Shown: positions 52,662 through 62,551, counted from the first letter of the stretch. The stretch is DNA of 64,000 nucleotides from JAJDYQ01 sp965214035 (GCA_965214035.1 OZ243932.1:1116001-1180000), one strand, 5' to 3'. Notes: generated by a model from the letters alone, not told the origin. Translations and numbers: made by a program.

Positions 52662-53537
52662 TCAGGTGCTACGCCTTTCCATCATACCGGCGATGATCGG
52701 AGCCAGTATGACTTCCATGGCAAACCCCATCTTGCCACCCGGAACAACAATTGAGTTGCGACGCGACATGAATGAATCATGAACCATGGCCAGCAGATAT
52801 GGAAAATCAACATCAAATTTTTTCGGTTCCTTGAAGCGGATGACAACAAAACTTTCATCAGGTGCTGGTATGTCACGTGCAATGAAGGGGTTTGATGTAT
52901 CCACTGTCGGCACACGCTGAAAGTTAATGTCGGTTTGCGAAAACTGGGGCGTGATGTAGTGAATGTAATCAGACATGCGGCGCAGGATGCTGTCAACAAT
53001 CGCTTCAGCAGAATAACCACGTTCGGCATTGTCACGATGAATTTTCTGGATCCATTCCAGATTGACGATGGGCACCACACCGATACCCAGATCAACATGT
53101 TCAGCAATATTGGCCTCATCGGATTCAACCAGTCCATGCAGACCCTCGTAAAACAGGACATCCGTACCGGATTCAATGTCTTCCCAGGGAGTGAACTCGC
53201 CTGATGCCTTATTGGTTCCAAGGCGAGCATTATGATGAGCTGCCTCCTCATCGCTATGCAGGTAGTAACGACACTGACACATCCCGGTCTCACCATAGGA
53301 TTTGAAGGTTTCGACCAGGCTGGAAAATTTATTCGCCTCTGGACCAAAGTGGCTCAGGCTGTCTTTCTCCATCTTGAGCCGCATTTCGGTTCGCTCATAG
53401 CGATGGTAACTGTCACCCTCAATGATCGCGGGTTTGATGTTCTCGCGCAGAAAGATATGCTCAAACGCGCGCTTGACTGTCGTGGTACCTGCACCGGAAG
53501 AACCGGTAACAGCAACAACAGGGTGTTTGCGAGACAT
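52662..53537 (-). CDS. prkB: Phosphoribulokinase, class I/PrkB type
   Basis: 291 aa from the ATG at 53537, with AGGAG seven bases upstream. The P-loop is TGSSGAGTTT, followed by IEGDSYHRYER, FGPEANKF, LFYEGLHG and the conserved VNLEWIQKIHRD and VPTVDTSNPF. It phosphorylates ribulose 5-phosphate in autotrophs, but many heterotrophic gammaproteobacteria carry this version without RuBisCO and its role there is not established. No Calvin-cycle genes are seen in the window, so carbon fixation should not be inferred. Confidence 0.93.
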   Translation of the reverse strand: MSRKHPVVAVTGSSGAGTTTVKRAFEHIFLRENIKPAIIEGDSYHRYERTEMRLKMEKDSLSHFGPEANKFSSLVETFKSYGETGMCQCRYYLHSDEEAAHHNARLGTNKASGEFTPWEDIESGTDVLFYEGLHGLVESDEANIAEHVDLGIGVVPIVNLEWIQKIHRDNAERGYSAEAIVDSILRRMSDYIHYITPQFSQTDINFQRVPTVDTSNPFIARDIPAPDESFVVIRFKEPKKFDVDFPYLLAMVHDSFMSRRNSIVVPGGKMGFAMEVILAPIIAGMMERRST

Positions 53538-53696
53538 GATGTTCTCCTGCTTTCGTGGTCTGCGACCCGTCATGGCAGGTCGGGCAGAACGGAAAAATTT
53601 ATTGCCGAACCTCTCTATATCGGCTAGTTCTGCATTGTATCTCAGGCGGCACCCACTCGGAAATAAGTAAATCTTATACAGAGTGAGGAAGTTGAT

Positions 53697-53795
53697 ATGA
53701 TATTCAGATTTTATAAGGGAATGCGACTGGTCTGTGCAAAAATCGCGCTATGGCTTTTACTGCCCCAACAGGTCCAGACCAGAAATTCTCTCTAA
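53697..53795 (+). CDS. Possible 32-residue small protein
   Basis: A short frame (MIFRFYKGMRLVCAK, then a hydrophobic IALWLLLP) has a Shine-Dalgarno-like GAGGAAG just upstream (53683-53689). It overlaps the pyrE stop on the other strand. It could be a membrane microprotein or chance. Confidence 0.2.
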   Translation: MIFRFYKGMRLVCAKIALWLLLPQQVQTRNSL

Positions 53796-54433
53796 ACTCC
53801 GTACCGCTGCCGATAATCCTGTATTAGCTGCAGATAATCACCATAATCGCCTGACTGTTGGATAAATTGAATCAACAGCTCCAGGCTGGCAATATTGATG
53901 ATCTTTAAACCATAATCAGACTCTATTTCCTGAACAGCAGAAATTTGGTTCCGACCTTTCTCCATACGATCCAGAGCAATCACTATGCCTGCCGCCTCTG
54001 CTCCATTGGCGGCGATAATATCCATCGCTTCGCGTATGGCTGTACCCGCTGTAATCACGTCATCTATGATCACTACACGACCTTCCAGTGGTGCCCCTAT
54101 CAGGTTACCTCCTTCGCCGTGGTTCTTTATTTCCTTGCGGTTAAAGCAATAAGGCACTTCCCTGTCATGCTGATCCGCCAATGCCATCGCCGTTGCGGTC
54201 ACCAGTGGAATACCTTTGTATGCCGGGCCGAACAGGACATCGAATTGCATACCATGATCCATGATGGCGCTGGCATAGTATGCTCCCAGACAAGACAGCG
54301 AAGTACCAGTATTGAACAGGCCGGCATTAAAAAAATAAGGACTCAGACGCCCTGACTTCAAGGTAAACTCTCCAAGTTGGAGCACGCCTCGTGCAAGCGC
54401 GAATTGCAGAAATTCCTTTTGGTAATGCCGCAT
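53792..54433 (-). CDS. pyrE: Orotate phosphoribosyltransferase
   Basis: 213 aa. Makes orotidine 5'-phosphate from orotate and PRPP in pyrimidine synthesis. Signatures: the PRPP-binding loop VVIIDDVITAGTAI, LFGPAYKGIPLVTATAMAL and FNRKEIKNHGEGG with the catalytic Lys and Glu. Normal length; divergent from xthA across 67 bases that must hold both promoters. Confidence 0.96.
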   Translation of the reverse strand: MRHYQKEFLQFALARGVLQLGEFTLKSGRLSPYFFNAGLFNTGTSLSCLGAYYASAIMDHGMQFDVLFGPAYKGIPLVTATAMALADQHDREVPYCFNRKEIKNHGEGGNLIGAPLEGRVVIIDDVITAGTAIREAMDIIAANGAEAAGIVIALDRMEKGRNQISAVQEIESDYGLKIINIASLELLIQFIQQSGDYGDYLQLIQDYRQRYGV

Positions 54434-54500
54434 AACGGTTCCTTGTGATCATCCAGGCAACAAGTATGATACACGCCACCCTGATCAGGACAAACATGAC

Positions 54501-55277
54501 ATGAGAATCATCAGCATCAATGTCAACGGTATTCGCGCCGCCGCCCGCAAGGGCTTTTTCGAATGGCTTGCCGAGCAGGATGCCGATATTGTCTGCATTC
54601 AGGAAATCAAGGCACAGGTCGAACAGCTCGAAGATTCTTCGTTCTGGCCGCAGGGCTATAACTGCCATTACTGTCAGGCAGAGAAAAAGGGTTATGGTGG
54701 AGTTGCCATTTATTGCAAAAAAGCGCCTGATGAGGTGATTATCGGCTTTGGCATTGATGAGTTCGACAGCGAAGGACGTTATGTTGAAGCCCGCTATAGC
54801 GGACTGTCTGTGGTATCCCTGTATGCACCCTCCGGTTCTTCCGGGCCGGAACGCCAGGCGTCAAAAGACCGTTTCCTTGATACATTTCCGTCCCGGCTCG
54901 CCAGACTCAGGCAGGAGCAGACAAACGCCATCATCTGCGGTGACTGGAACATTGCTCATAATGAAATTGACTTGAAAAACTGGAAGGGCAATCGGAAAAA
55001 TTCGGGCTTCCTGCCCCATGAGCGTGCCTGGATGAATAAACTGTTCAGTGACGAATTCGGCTATGTCGATGCCTATCGCGTGATTGAGCCTGAGACCGAG
55101 CAATATACCTGGTGGTCAAATCGTGGTCAGGCTCGTGAAAATAATGTCGGATGGCGCATTGATTATCAGGTTATCACTCCCGGTCTGGCGGACAGGGTGC
55201 AAACTGCCCGGGTTTATACCGGCCAGTGGTTTTCAGACCATGCACCGCTTATGATCGATTACGACTATTCCCTGTAA
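54501..55277 (+). CDS. xthA: Exodeoxyribonuclease III
   Basis: 258 aa endonuclease/exonuclease/phosphatase fold enzyme that repairs AP sites. Catalytic and metal residues are visible in VNGIRAAARKG, CIQEIKAQ, YGGVAIYCKK, CGDWNIAHNEID and the terminal SDHAPLMIDYD. The start (MRIISINVNG) matches the family. The permease gene begins six bases after the stop. Confidence 0.95.
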   Translation: MRIISINVNGIRAAARKGFFEWLAEQDADIVCIQEIKAQVEQLEDSSFWPQGYNCHYCQAEKKGYGGVAIYCKKAPDEVIIGFGIDEFDSEGRYVEARYSGLSVVSLYAPSGSSGPERQASKDRFLDTFPSRLARLRQEQTNAIICGDWNIAHNEIDLKNWKGNRKNSGFLPHERAWMNKLFSDEFGYVDAYRVIEPETEQYTWWSNRGQARENNVGWRIDYQVITPGLADRVQTARVYTGQWFSDHAPLMIDYDYSL

Positions 55278-55282
55278 GCCAC

Positions 55283-56644
55283 ATGACACTATCCACACTG
55301 CATAGCTGGAAAGAGTCCTTTCAGGTTTATAAAAAGCCACAGGTTCTGGCCATGTTGTTTCTGGGTTTCTCAGCCGGGCTGCCACTGCTACTGGTTTTTG
55401 GAACATTATCGGCATGGCTTAACAGTGAAGGCATTGATAAGACCACTATCGGCTTTGTCAGCTGGGTGGCGCTGGCCTACGGTTTCAAGTTTGTCTGGTC
55501 GCCTCTGGTTGACAGGCTACCGATTCCGGTACTGTCTTCATTGCTGGGACAAAGACGAAGCTGGATGCTGCTGGCACAGGTCGGAATCATTACCGGCCTG
55601 ATCGCAATGTCGGCATCTGATCCGCAGGCAAGTCTGGTCGCCATCATCACTTTTGCCGTGCTGACCGCGTTTTCATCAGCCACTCAGGATATCGCCATTG
55701 ATGCCTGGCGTATCGAGGCAGTATCAGATGATTTTCAAGGCGCAATGGCCGGCACCTATCAGCTTGGCTACCGTCTGGGACTGATTATCGCCGGCAGCAT
55801 GGCCTTTATCATTGCCCATAACACCTCCTGGTCTGTTGCCTACCTGTCCATGGCAGCCTTTATGCTGGTCGGTGTCACCAGCACTTTCATCATCAGTGAA
55901 CCCGACCATACACGGGGTAATGAAGAATGGAAAATCGAAGAGCGTGTTATTTTACTTCTTGAACATAACGTACATTTACCGGAAAAAATCCGTCAGATTC
56001 AGGCATGGTTCATCGGTGCCGTGATCTGTCCATTCGCCGACTTCTTTGCCCGCAATGGCTGGAAGGCGTTATTAATTCTGGGCTTCATCGCTATTTTTCG
56101 CATGAGCGACATCACCTTGGGGGTCATGGCCTTTCCCTTTTACCAGGATATGGGCTACAGTGACTCAGAAATTGGCATCGTCAGCGGACTGGTCGGCAAA
56201 TTTATTACGATTACAGGTGCCCTGATCGGTGGCGTACTGGTAGTACGCTATGGGATCATGCACATGTTGCTGGCTGGTGCCATTGTTGTAATTGCCACCA
56301 ATCTGTTATTTGCATGGCTGGCCGGACAGCAACCACTGGTCATCTGGCTGGTTCTGGTCGTAGGGGCAGATAACCTTGCCGGCGGGCTGGCCGGCACTGT
56401 GTTTATCGCCTATCTGTCCAGCCTGACCAACCGTGCCTACACGGCCACTCAATATGCACTGTTCAGTTCAGTCATGTTGCTTCTGCCAAAATTCATAGGC
56501 GGCTTTTCCGGTATGGTCGTTGATGCAACCAGCTATCCGGTGTTTTTTTTATATGCGGCAACCCTGGGAATACCTTCTGTACTGCTGATTCTACTGATCA
56601 TGAAACAGGAATTCCGCCATGCTAATGCAAAACCCTGGGACTAG
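55283..56644 (+). CDS. ampG: AmpG-type muropeptide permease (MFS)
   Basis: 453 aa from the ATG at 55283. About twelve to fourteen membrane segments. Family marks LGFSAGLPLLLVFGTLSAWL, FSSATQDIAIDAWRIE, the GTYQLGYRLG and AGTVFIAYLSSLTNRAYTATQYAL segments match AmpG, which imports anhydromuropeptides for cell-wall recycling. The gene's 3' end overlaps the convergent SnoaL-like gene by 23 bases. A more general MFS role is possible. Confidence 0.88.
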   Translation: MTLSTLHSWKESFQVYKKPQVLAMLFLGFSAGLPLLLVFGTLSAWLNSEGIDKTTIGFVSWVALAYGFKFVWSPLVDRLPIPVLSSLLGQRRSWMLLAQVGIITGLIAMSASDPQASLVAIITFAVLTAFSSATQDIAIDAWRIEAVSDDFQGAMAGTYQLGYRLGLIIAGSMAFIIAHNTSWSVAYLSMAAFMLVGVTSTFIISEPDHTRGNEEWKIEERVILLLEHNVHLPEKIRQIQAWFIGAVICPFADFFARNGWKALLILGFIAIFRMSDITLGVMAFPFYQDMGYSDSEIGIVSGLVGKFITITGALIGGVLVVRYGIMHMLLAGAIVVIATNLLFAWLAGQQPLVIWLVLVVGADNLAGGLAGTVFIAYLSSLTNRAYTATQYALFSSVMLLLPKFIGGFSGMVVDATSYPVFFLYAATLGIPSVLLILLIMKQEFRHANAKPWD

Positions 56645-57053
56645 ATTCAATATCCGGCAACTCCCACTCTTCCAGGATATTCGACGGTATCGACGCATGA
56701 TGCAGGATCATTTTCCAACCATCTTCGGTAAGTTTATAGGCATTTGTAGTGACGATGTCTATCAGTTTATCCGGGTCGGATTGCGGCAGTAGCTGCTCAT
56801 GCAAGATATGTACCGCAAGCTTGCCTGATATCTGTCGATCAATGTCCCTTGGATTGAACCGAAGCGAGGATCCTTTGCCAAAGATATGCTGCCAGCCAGC
56901 CATCACCTCCTGTCGCCCCTGCAGGCGGTTTCCCATTGGATGAATACAGATAACATGTTCCGAGTCCAGCCACACATCCACCATGACATCCATATCCTTA
57001 TCTTCAATCGCCGTGTAAAATGCAGTTTCCGCATCTGCTGGTGTTAAAAACAT
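56622..57053 (-). CDS. SnoaL/NTF2-like protein
   Basis: 143 aa from the ATG at 57053, preferred over the TTG at 57074. The fold is indicated by AETAFYTAIEDKDMDVMVDVWL, ICIHPMGNRLQGRQEVMAGW and the later TNAYKLTEDGWKMILHHAS. Typical of small NTF2-like domains that bind polar ligands or act as isomerases; often found with unlinked genes. Transcribed divergently from the Rieske protein. Confidence 0.82.
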   Translation of the reverse strand: MFLTPADAETAFYTAIEDKDMDVMVDVWLDSEHVICIHPMGNRLQGRQEVMAGWQHIFGKGSSLRFNPRDIDRQISGKLAVHILHEQLLPQSDPDKLIDIVTTNAYKLTEDGWKMILHHASIPSNILEEWELPDIESSPRVLH

Positions 57054-57086
57054 TTTTGCATCGCCTGTGTTCAAGTCATTTCATTA

Positions 57087-57470
57087 ATGGAAATCATATA
57101 TAATATCGAACTCTGTGATCTAAATGAACTGGAGGAAAATACTGCGCTTGGGTTTGCGGCTGATGTCACAAAAACCGGTGTCGATATCTTTATCGTCAAA
57201 AAAAACAATTTTGTTTATGGTTACATCAATAGCTGTCCGCATACCGGTGCTCCGCTTGAATGGATGCCGAACCAGTTTCTGAGCCTCGACACTAAATCCA
57301 TACAATGCTCCCTGCATGGAGCCCGCTTTTCTATCAGCGAAGGAAAATGCCTGCATGGCCCCTGCAATGGTCAAAGCCTGACGGCAGTCAGGCTACTCAT
57401 AAAAGACAATAAAATTTACTGGGAAAGGAAAGCCAGCGAAAATATCGAACCCCTTACAGAGACGATATAG
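57087..57470 (+). CDS. Rieske [2Fe-2S] ferredoxin-like protein
   Basis: 127 aa. The cluster ligands are CPHTGAPLE (Cys, His) and CSLHGARF (Cys, His), the standard Rieske arrangement with a short spacing; the C-terminal NGQSLTAVRLLIKDNKIYW fits. No membrane anchor, so soluble electron carrier or sensor. It begins with MEIIYNIELCDLNELEEN. The partner oxygenase is not obvious; genes downstream are convergent. Confidence 0.88.
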   Translation: MEIIYNIELCDLNELEENTALGFAADVTKTGVDIFIVKKNNFVYGYINSCPHTGAPLEWMPNQFLSLDTKSIQCSLHGARFSISEGKCLHGPCNGQSLTAVRLLIKDNKIYWERKASENIEPLTETI

Positions 57471-57499
57471 CCATACTGACCTGCATGGGCTATTCGGCT

Positions 57500-58471
57500 T
57501 TATTCCGGCTTGATTTTGTAGGTATTTCTGCGCAACTGCGTGCCCGACGAAGACAGGTCAGTAAAGTGCAGAGTTTTATCCGGGTAGTACTCAATAATGA
57601 GGTGCTGCCTGGAGATGTCATCAAATTCGGAATCCAGTACAATAGAACACTTCGAGCTGCGACCTATTAAATTCTCACCAGACTTAAGACTGTATCTGTC
57701 ACCCTTTCTGCTGATTAAAAGAGGTTCTGATCCACCGTTATCAACAATGAATGCGTGGCCGGCAATTTTTACAGGCAGCCGGGAGATTTTGCCAACATCC
57801 ACGATGACAGTCTGCCCTCTTGGAATCCTGGTAAATTCAGCAGGTATGGCGTGCTCATCCACATAACTGGTTTTCATGGTCTGAACCCGAATACTCTCCT
57901 CGATGTCCATCGTATCAGAATAATCGACCGAGGCACCTGTTACTACAGTTTCTCTCGTATCCGGGCTTTCTTTATCTGGTACCTGCATTCTGGCACGACT
58001 ATCGCGATCCTTGATAATGCCATTTACGATATTAATGCGCGACTGAAGATACACCAGATAAGCCGCGACAGCTTCCCGTTTAAACTCACTGAAATCCGTT
58101 GATTGCTTGCTGAGCTCAAACATAATCTGGCGCCAATCATAATCCTGGGTAAAGCGCACCATAGTGGCATCATTAAGATAGCTGTCTATGCTGCCTGGAT
58201 CCCGGACGGTCGCTGCCAGCCTCTCGTTGATTTTATGCTCAGCCTCAGCCAGTTGTTTTGCCTCTTCGACAAGATAATGATCAGCTTTTTCCAGCATCTT
58301 CTGCATCTTGGATGCTGGAATTTCAGTTCTGGCAGCAAGGAACTTCCTGAATTCATCTGTAGTTTCGAACTCGAAAGTCTGGCTTTCTATCGTAATTTTA
58401 AGGCTGCTGGCCCCAAAAAAACGGTTCAAAATTCCAAGTTGCCGATGCCTGCTTGCAGGTTTATCGCTCAT
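57500..58471 (-). CDS. FHA domain protein
   Basis: 323 aa from the ATG at 58471; a longer frame from a TTG at 58561 lacks a start signal. The N-terminal 200 residues are mostly helical (for example ASKMQKMLEKADHYLVEEAK) and of unknown function. A C-terminal FHA domain, about residues 245-323, has the phosphothreonine-binding pattern NLIGRSSKCSIVL and ISRQHLIIEYY. It would bind phosphorylated partners in a signalling role. Same strand as corB, 105 bases after its stop. Confidence 0.75.
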   Translation of the reverse strand: MSDKPASRHRQLGILNRFFGASSLKITIESQTFEFETTDEFRKFLAARTEIPASKMQKMLEKADHYLVEEAKQLAEAEHKINERLAATVRDPGSIDSYLNDATMVRFTQDYDWRQIMFELSKQSTDFSEFKREAVAAYLVYLQSRINIVNGIIKDRDSRARMQVPDKESPDTRETVVTGASVDYSDTMDIEESIRVQTMKTSYVDEHAIPAEFTRIPRGQTVIVDVGKISRLPVKIAGHAFIVDNGGSEPLLISRKGDRYSLKSGENLIGRSSKCSIVLDSEFDDISRQHLIIEYYPDKTLHFTDLSSSGTQLRRNTYKIKPE

Positions 58472-58576
58472 TGATAATACATTACCTTGATCATGCTGTT
58501 TATACCAAAGTCCAAGTGACTCTGCCGGACTATTTATACCGCCTTGATACACCGCTGGCAATCAGCAGATCAAAAG

Positions 58577-59860
58577 TTACTGTAAAATATCCTGTCTTTC
58601 ATTGTGTTCCATGACATTTAATCTAACTGTTTTAACGCTGTTATGCTGAGTTTGCAAAATTTCCACAGGGCTACCATAGAGCCAAAGACTGGTTCCAGGC
58701 TGTGGAATATCCTGCATATGCTCCAGTATCAGTCCATTCAATGTCTTGGGTCCGTCAGTCGGCAGCTCCCACTGTAACGCACGCTTAAGCTCGCGCACAG
58801 TGATGGCAGCGTTAATGAGATAACTTCCGTCTTTCTGCGGAAAAACATCCTGATGGATGGCTGAGGGGTCGGTTGTGAACTCGCCGACAATTTCTTCCAG
58901 AATATCTTCTAGTGCGACCAGACCCTGAATATCACCGTATTCATTAACAGCAAGCGCAACACGCCGCCTTTCCTTCTGGAAATTCAATAACTGTTTGTTA
59001 AGCGGCGTCGTTTCCGGAATAAAATACGGCGAACGTAAATCATCGAGTAAAATTTTCTCCGTCAGACTACCATGCTGGATATATTTCAATAATCGCTTGA
59101 GGTGTGTAAAACCGATAATCTGGTCGATATTGTCGCGAAAAATCGGGATGCGCGTGTGCTGAGAATGGCTCAACTGCTCCACGATATCAGGCCAGTCATC
59201 GTCCAGATCAATGCCGACTATTTCATTTTTCGGGATCATGATATCCTCGACTGTGACCGTTTCAAGATCCAGAATACTCAACAGCATTTCCTGATGAGCA
59301 TCAGGCACCAGACTACCGGCCTCCTGCACCACGGTCCGCAGTTCCTCCTGACTCAATGCCTCATTCCTGCCGTCTCCAGGAGAAACTCCGATAGATTTCA
59401 ACAGGCCATTAGTGACAAAATTGATGCCGATAACAAAGACAGAAGTAAGCTTAAGCAACGGAGAGAGGATATAAGAGGCCGGGAAGGCAACCCGTTCGGG
59501 ATACAAGGCCGCAAGTGTTTTCGGCGTCACCTCGGCGAATATGATAATGGTAAACGTCAGAACAACACCGGATATAAATATCCCTGGCTCCCCGTAAAGG
59601 CGATAGCCAATTATCGTGGCCAGTGATGCGGCAATAATATTGACCGCATTATTACCAAGCAAAATAACACCAATCAACCGGTCAGGACGTTTCAGTAAAT
59701 GATTGGCCAGCATGGCCCCTTTATGGCCCCGCTTGACAAGATGCTTCAACCGATACCGGTTCAACGCCATGAGAGCGGTTTCAGAGCTGGAGAAAAAACC
59801 CGACATAACAATCAGGCCAACAAGAATAACCAGCAGGCTGGCTATTGAAATATCGTCCAA
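58577..59860 (-). CDS. corB: CNNM/CorB-family transporter protein with CBS and CorC domains
   Basis: 427 aa. Three or four membrane segments in a CNNM transmembrane domain (about 1-170: GFFSSSETALMALNRYRLKHL, VITLFAEVTPKTLA-like segment TIIIFAEVTPKTLAALYPE), then a CBS pair (about 190-330, containing VEDIMIPKNEIVGIDLDDDW and ARGDIQGLVALEDILEEIVGE-like VNEYGDIQGLVALEDILEE) and the C-terminal CorC/HlyC domain. Implicated in Mg/Co export. Adjacent to ypjD as in E. coli and relatives. Confidence 0.9.
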   Translation of the reverse strand: MDDISIASLLVILVGLIVMSGFFSSSETALMALNRYRLKHLVKRGHKGAMLANHLLKRPDRLIGVILLGNNAVNIIAASLATIIGYRLYGEPGIFISGVVLTFTIIIFAEVTPKTLAALYPERVAFPASYILSPLLKLTSVFVIGINFVTNGLLKSIGVSPGDGRNEALSQEELRTVVQEAGSLVPDAHQEMLLSILDLETVTVEDIMIPKNEIVGIDLDDDWPDIVEQLSHSQHTRIPIFRDNIDQIIGFTHLKRLLKYIQHGSLTEKILLDDLRSPYFIPETTPLNKQLLNFQKERRRVALAVNEYGDIQGLVALEDILEEIVGEFTTDPSAIHQDVFPQKDGSYLINAAITVRELKRALQWELPTDGPKTLNGLILEHMQDIPQPGTSLWLYGSPVEILQTQHNSVKTVRLNVMEHNERQDILQ

Positions 59861-59932
59861 TGGGGCCGATGACCTCCGTATTAAGGGACCGCTATTCGAA
59901 CATCAACCGCCCGCGAAGTCAAGAACCAGCGA

Positions 59933-60793
59933 TCAACGGTTAAGGATTATTTCCAAAATAAATTTGGTGACCGGATAGGCAAGACCAAGCACCACAAAGC
60001 CACTTAAAGTCCAAACCATGGCCTTTCTCCCTCGCCACCCTGATTGCCAGTGCCCCCACAGAAGGATAGCAAAAACCAGCCAGGCGACAATCGAAAGCAC
60101 TGTTTTATGTGCCAGATGCTGGGCAAACATATCAGTAATATAGATCGCACCCGTCAACAGCGAAAAGCTTAAAATGATGAAACCCAGCAGGATTATTTGA
60201 AAAAGCAGGGCTTCCATAGTCTGTAGCGGTGGCAATGCCCGTACATAGCCACCGGCCCGATGTCTGCGCAGTGACCTGTCCAGCACAGCGATCAGAATAA
60301 CCTGTACCGCCGCAAGGGCAAACAGGCTGTATGCCAGTATAGAGGAAAGCACATGAACCTTCATCGGCCATCCACCCCGCAGTTCCGCCACCTCATTCGA
60401 TGGAAATAACACCATCAGAAACAGAGTAATGGCGGCTCCCGGAAACATGACGATACCAAGACTCAATACCGGCCCGAGGAATGTACCGGCAATTAACAGG
60501 GCAGCAATCATCCAGCCCAGCAGAGACAAGGCATTAAAGAAGCCCAGACTCAGGCCACCCTCAGCGACAACCCCCTGATAAAGATAAATGGCATGCAAAA
60601 CGACCGCAATGGCACCGATACCCAGAGAAATACCAGAATCATCCAGCGTCACCGCAGAACCCCTGGACAGATCCATGCCTAAACGGGCGGCCGACAAGAC
60701 ATATAAAAGTATGGCAGAAACTGCTGTGATGATCAGTATGTCCATAAGCAACAACAATATCATTGCGCAGAGGCTTTCGGCAATGACGCTCAT
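59933..60793 (-). CDS. ypjD: CcsA/YpjD-type cytochrome c assembly-like membrane protein
   Basis: 286 aa with about eight membrane helices. The C-terminal part AHKTVLSIVAWLVFAILLWG and HWQSGWRGRKA match YpjD, a CcsA-related inner membrane protein without a proven function. It lacks the full tryptophan-rich heme-handling motif of CcmC/CcsA. The start at 60793 (MSVIAESLCAM) has no competing start. Neighbour of corB. Confidence 0.85.
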   Translation of the reverse strand: MSVIAESLCAMILLLLMDILIITAVSAILLYVLSAARLGMDLSRGSAVTLDDSGISLGIGAIAVVLHAIYLYQGVVAEGGLSLGFFNALSLLGWMIAALLIAGTFLGPVLSLGIVMFPGAAITLFLMVLFPSNEVAELRGGWPMKVHVLSSILAYSLFALAAVQVILIAVLDRSLRRHRAGGYVRALPPLQTMEALLFQIILLGFIILSFSLLTGAIYITDMFAQHLAHKTVLSIVAWLVFAILLWGHWQSGWRGRKAMVWTLSGFVVLGLAYPVTKFILEIILNR

Positions 60794-60972
60794 GCAATAA
60801 CCTGAGCGCTATCCGACAACCTTCAAAATATCACATGATCTTCCACATCCGGATCCGAGATCAATTTTTTCAGTCTCATCCAGAACAAACTCGTCTGGTT
60901 TTTTCTATCACCGCATATCCACTGATGCTCCGGACTGGCTCTATACATAATACACTATAGACAGGCACTCAA

Positions 60973-62148
60973 TCACTCACCCTCAACACTATGCACCGGT
61001 TTCATATTATGCCAGCTCTTACACCCTGGACATTGCCAGTGCAGTGATCGTCCCTTGAATCCACAGCGCACACAGCTATATATGGGCTTGTCTTCCAGAA
61101 TTTTGCGAGTCAATTCTCGCAGCATCATCAGGTTTTCTTTTGCGCTTTCTTCGCAGTATGCCAAGTGAACATCAATCAATCTGTCAAGCCCGCGAACAGT
61201 TGGTCGGCGCCTCAATTGCTGAGTAATATAGCTTTCAGCAACCTCGTCCCCGTCTCTTGCCTGAATCAGCGAAGCCTGCGCCAGCATCGGCGAAAGCCCT
61301 CTGGATTTACGTACAAGCTCATCCAGATGAGGCATGACATCATAGGGTTTGCCCAGCTTTGCATAACAGGATAGCAGGTCATCTATCATTTCAGGGACAT
61401 ACTCTACATCCTGATCTTCTACTTTTTTATAGGCTGCGATGGCCTTTTCATAATCACCTGCCTGCTGATAGATGTGGCCCGACAACAAATTAGCTCTGAC
61501 ACAATTCGGATCGGTTAGTAATGCTCTTTCCAGATAGCGCATGACGGCACTGGTATCACCTCGTTCACGGGTCTGTTCTGCCAGTTCGCAAAAATACTGC
61601 GCCATGACACTGTCATAGTTTTCGCCCGACTGCCCGGAAAGCTCACGGGTAGCCTCAATCGCACTTATCCAATCCTTTTCCTGCTCATAAATATCAATGA
61701 GGTAACCTAGGGCGCGTGGATGACTGCCGTAGTACCGAACTATCTGCTTGAACAGATCTTCAGCACGGTCCAACAATCCTGCTCGCATATAGTCTTCTGC
61801 CAGGGCTAATAAAGCCTGTGATCGGTGTTCTTCGGATAGAGCCTCTCTGGCAATCAGGCTTTGATGGATGCGTATGGCTCGATCCACTTCACCACGCTTG
61901 CGAAACAGGTTGCCCAGCGCAAAATGGGTTTCCACTGTGTCTTTATCGACCTCAGCCATACGAAGAAAAACTTCGATTGCCTTGTCTTCCTGCTCATTCA
62001 GAAGATAATTCAGCCCCTTAAAATAATCACTGTTAAAGCGGTTCATTGTAGAGCCCGGAGGACGCTGACCGCTACGCCATGCAGCAAACCATCCGGATGC
62101 GGCGGCAATCGGAAGTAACAGCAGAAAAGCGGAATTCAGATCAGCCAT
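60973..62148 (-). CDS. lapB: Lipopolysaccharide assembly protein LapB
   Basis: 391 aa. An N-terminal membrane anchor (NSAFLLLLPIAAASGWFAAW) is followed by TPR repeats and a C-terminal rubredoxin-type zinc-ribbon, CVRCGFKGRSLHWQCPGCKSW, with two CxxC pairs. LapB regulates LpxC proteolysis with FtsH and LPS synthesis. It follows ihfB on the same strand after an 80-base gap, as in E. coli. Confidence 0.94.
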   Translation of the reverse strand: MADLNSAFLLLLPIAAASGWFAAWRSGQRPPGSTMNRFNSDYFKGLNYLLNEQEDKAIEVFLRMAEVDKDTVETHFALGNLFRKRGEVDRAIRIHQSLIAREALSEEHRSQALLALAEDYMRAGLLDRAEDLFKQIVRYYGSHPRALGYLIDIYEQEKDWISAIEATRELSGQSGENYDSVMAQYFCELAEQTRERGDTSAVMRYLERALLTDPNCVRANLLSGHIYQQAGDYEKAIAAYKKVEDQDVEYVPEMIDDLLSCYAKLGKPYDVMPHLDELVRKSRGLSPMLAQASLIQARDGDEVAESYITQQLRRRPTVRGLDRLIDVHLAYCEESAKENLMMLRELTRKILEDKPIYSCVRCGFKGRSLHWQCPGCKSWHNMKPVHSVEGE

Positions 62149-62230
62149 GCTGAAGCTGTGGCATCATCAGGACAATCCACATTTTTAGTAATCCCGGAGG
62201 AATGGCAAATAAGTTTACGGACACCTGCGA

Positions 62231-62551
62231 TTAATCATCCTGCCCGACCTGTCGCTGTAACACATTTTGCATACTGACATCCACTCTTTCTTTTAATTCC
62301 TTGCCCGGCTTAAAGTGTGGAACATGTTTGGCGGGTAACGCAACGGATTTACCTGTTTTCGGATTTCTACCCATACGCGCAGGGCGATGATGCAGGGAAA
62401 AACTACCGAACCCCCGGATTTCAATACGCTCACCATTGGATAATGACTGGCTCATAAGCTCCAGGAGATACTTTACGGACAGTTCAATGTCACGATAAGC
62501 CAGATGATTAAGCTTATTTGATAGTGTCTCGATTAATTTTGATTTAGTCAA
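62231..62551 (-). CDS. ihfB: Integration host factor beta subunit
   Basis: 106 aa histone-like DNA-bending protein. MTKSKLIETLSNKL, the IEIRGFGSFSLHHRPARMGRNPKTG segment (the DNA-intercalating beta-arm includes the Pro in GRNPKTG) and PHFKPGKEL match IhfB. It binds with IhfA. It lies between rpsA and lapB, the canonical gene order. Confidence 0.94.
   Translation of the reverse strand: MTKSKLIETLSNKLNHLAYRDIELSVKYLLELMSQSLSNGERIEIRGFGSFSLHHRPARMGRNPKTGKSVALPAKHVPHFKPGKELKERVDVSMQNVLQRQVGQDD

Noticed and set aside
52662..53537. Evidence for carbon fixation from the phosphoribulokinase gene
   Set aside because: This PrkB type is common in heterotrophs and no RuBisCO or other Calvin-cycle gene is in the window.
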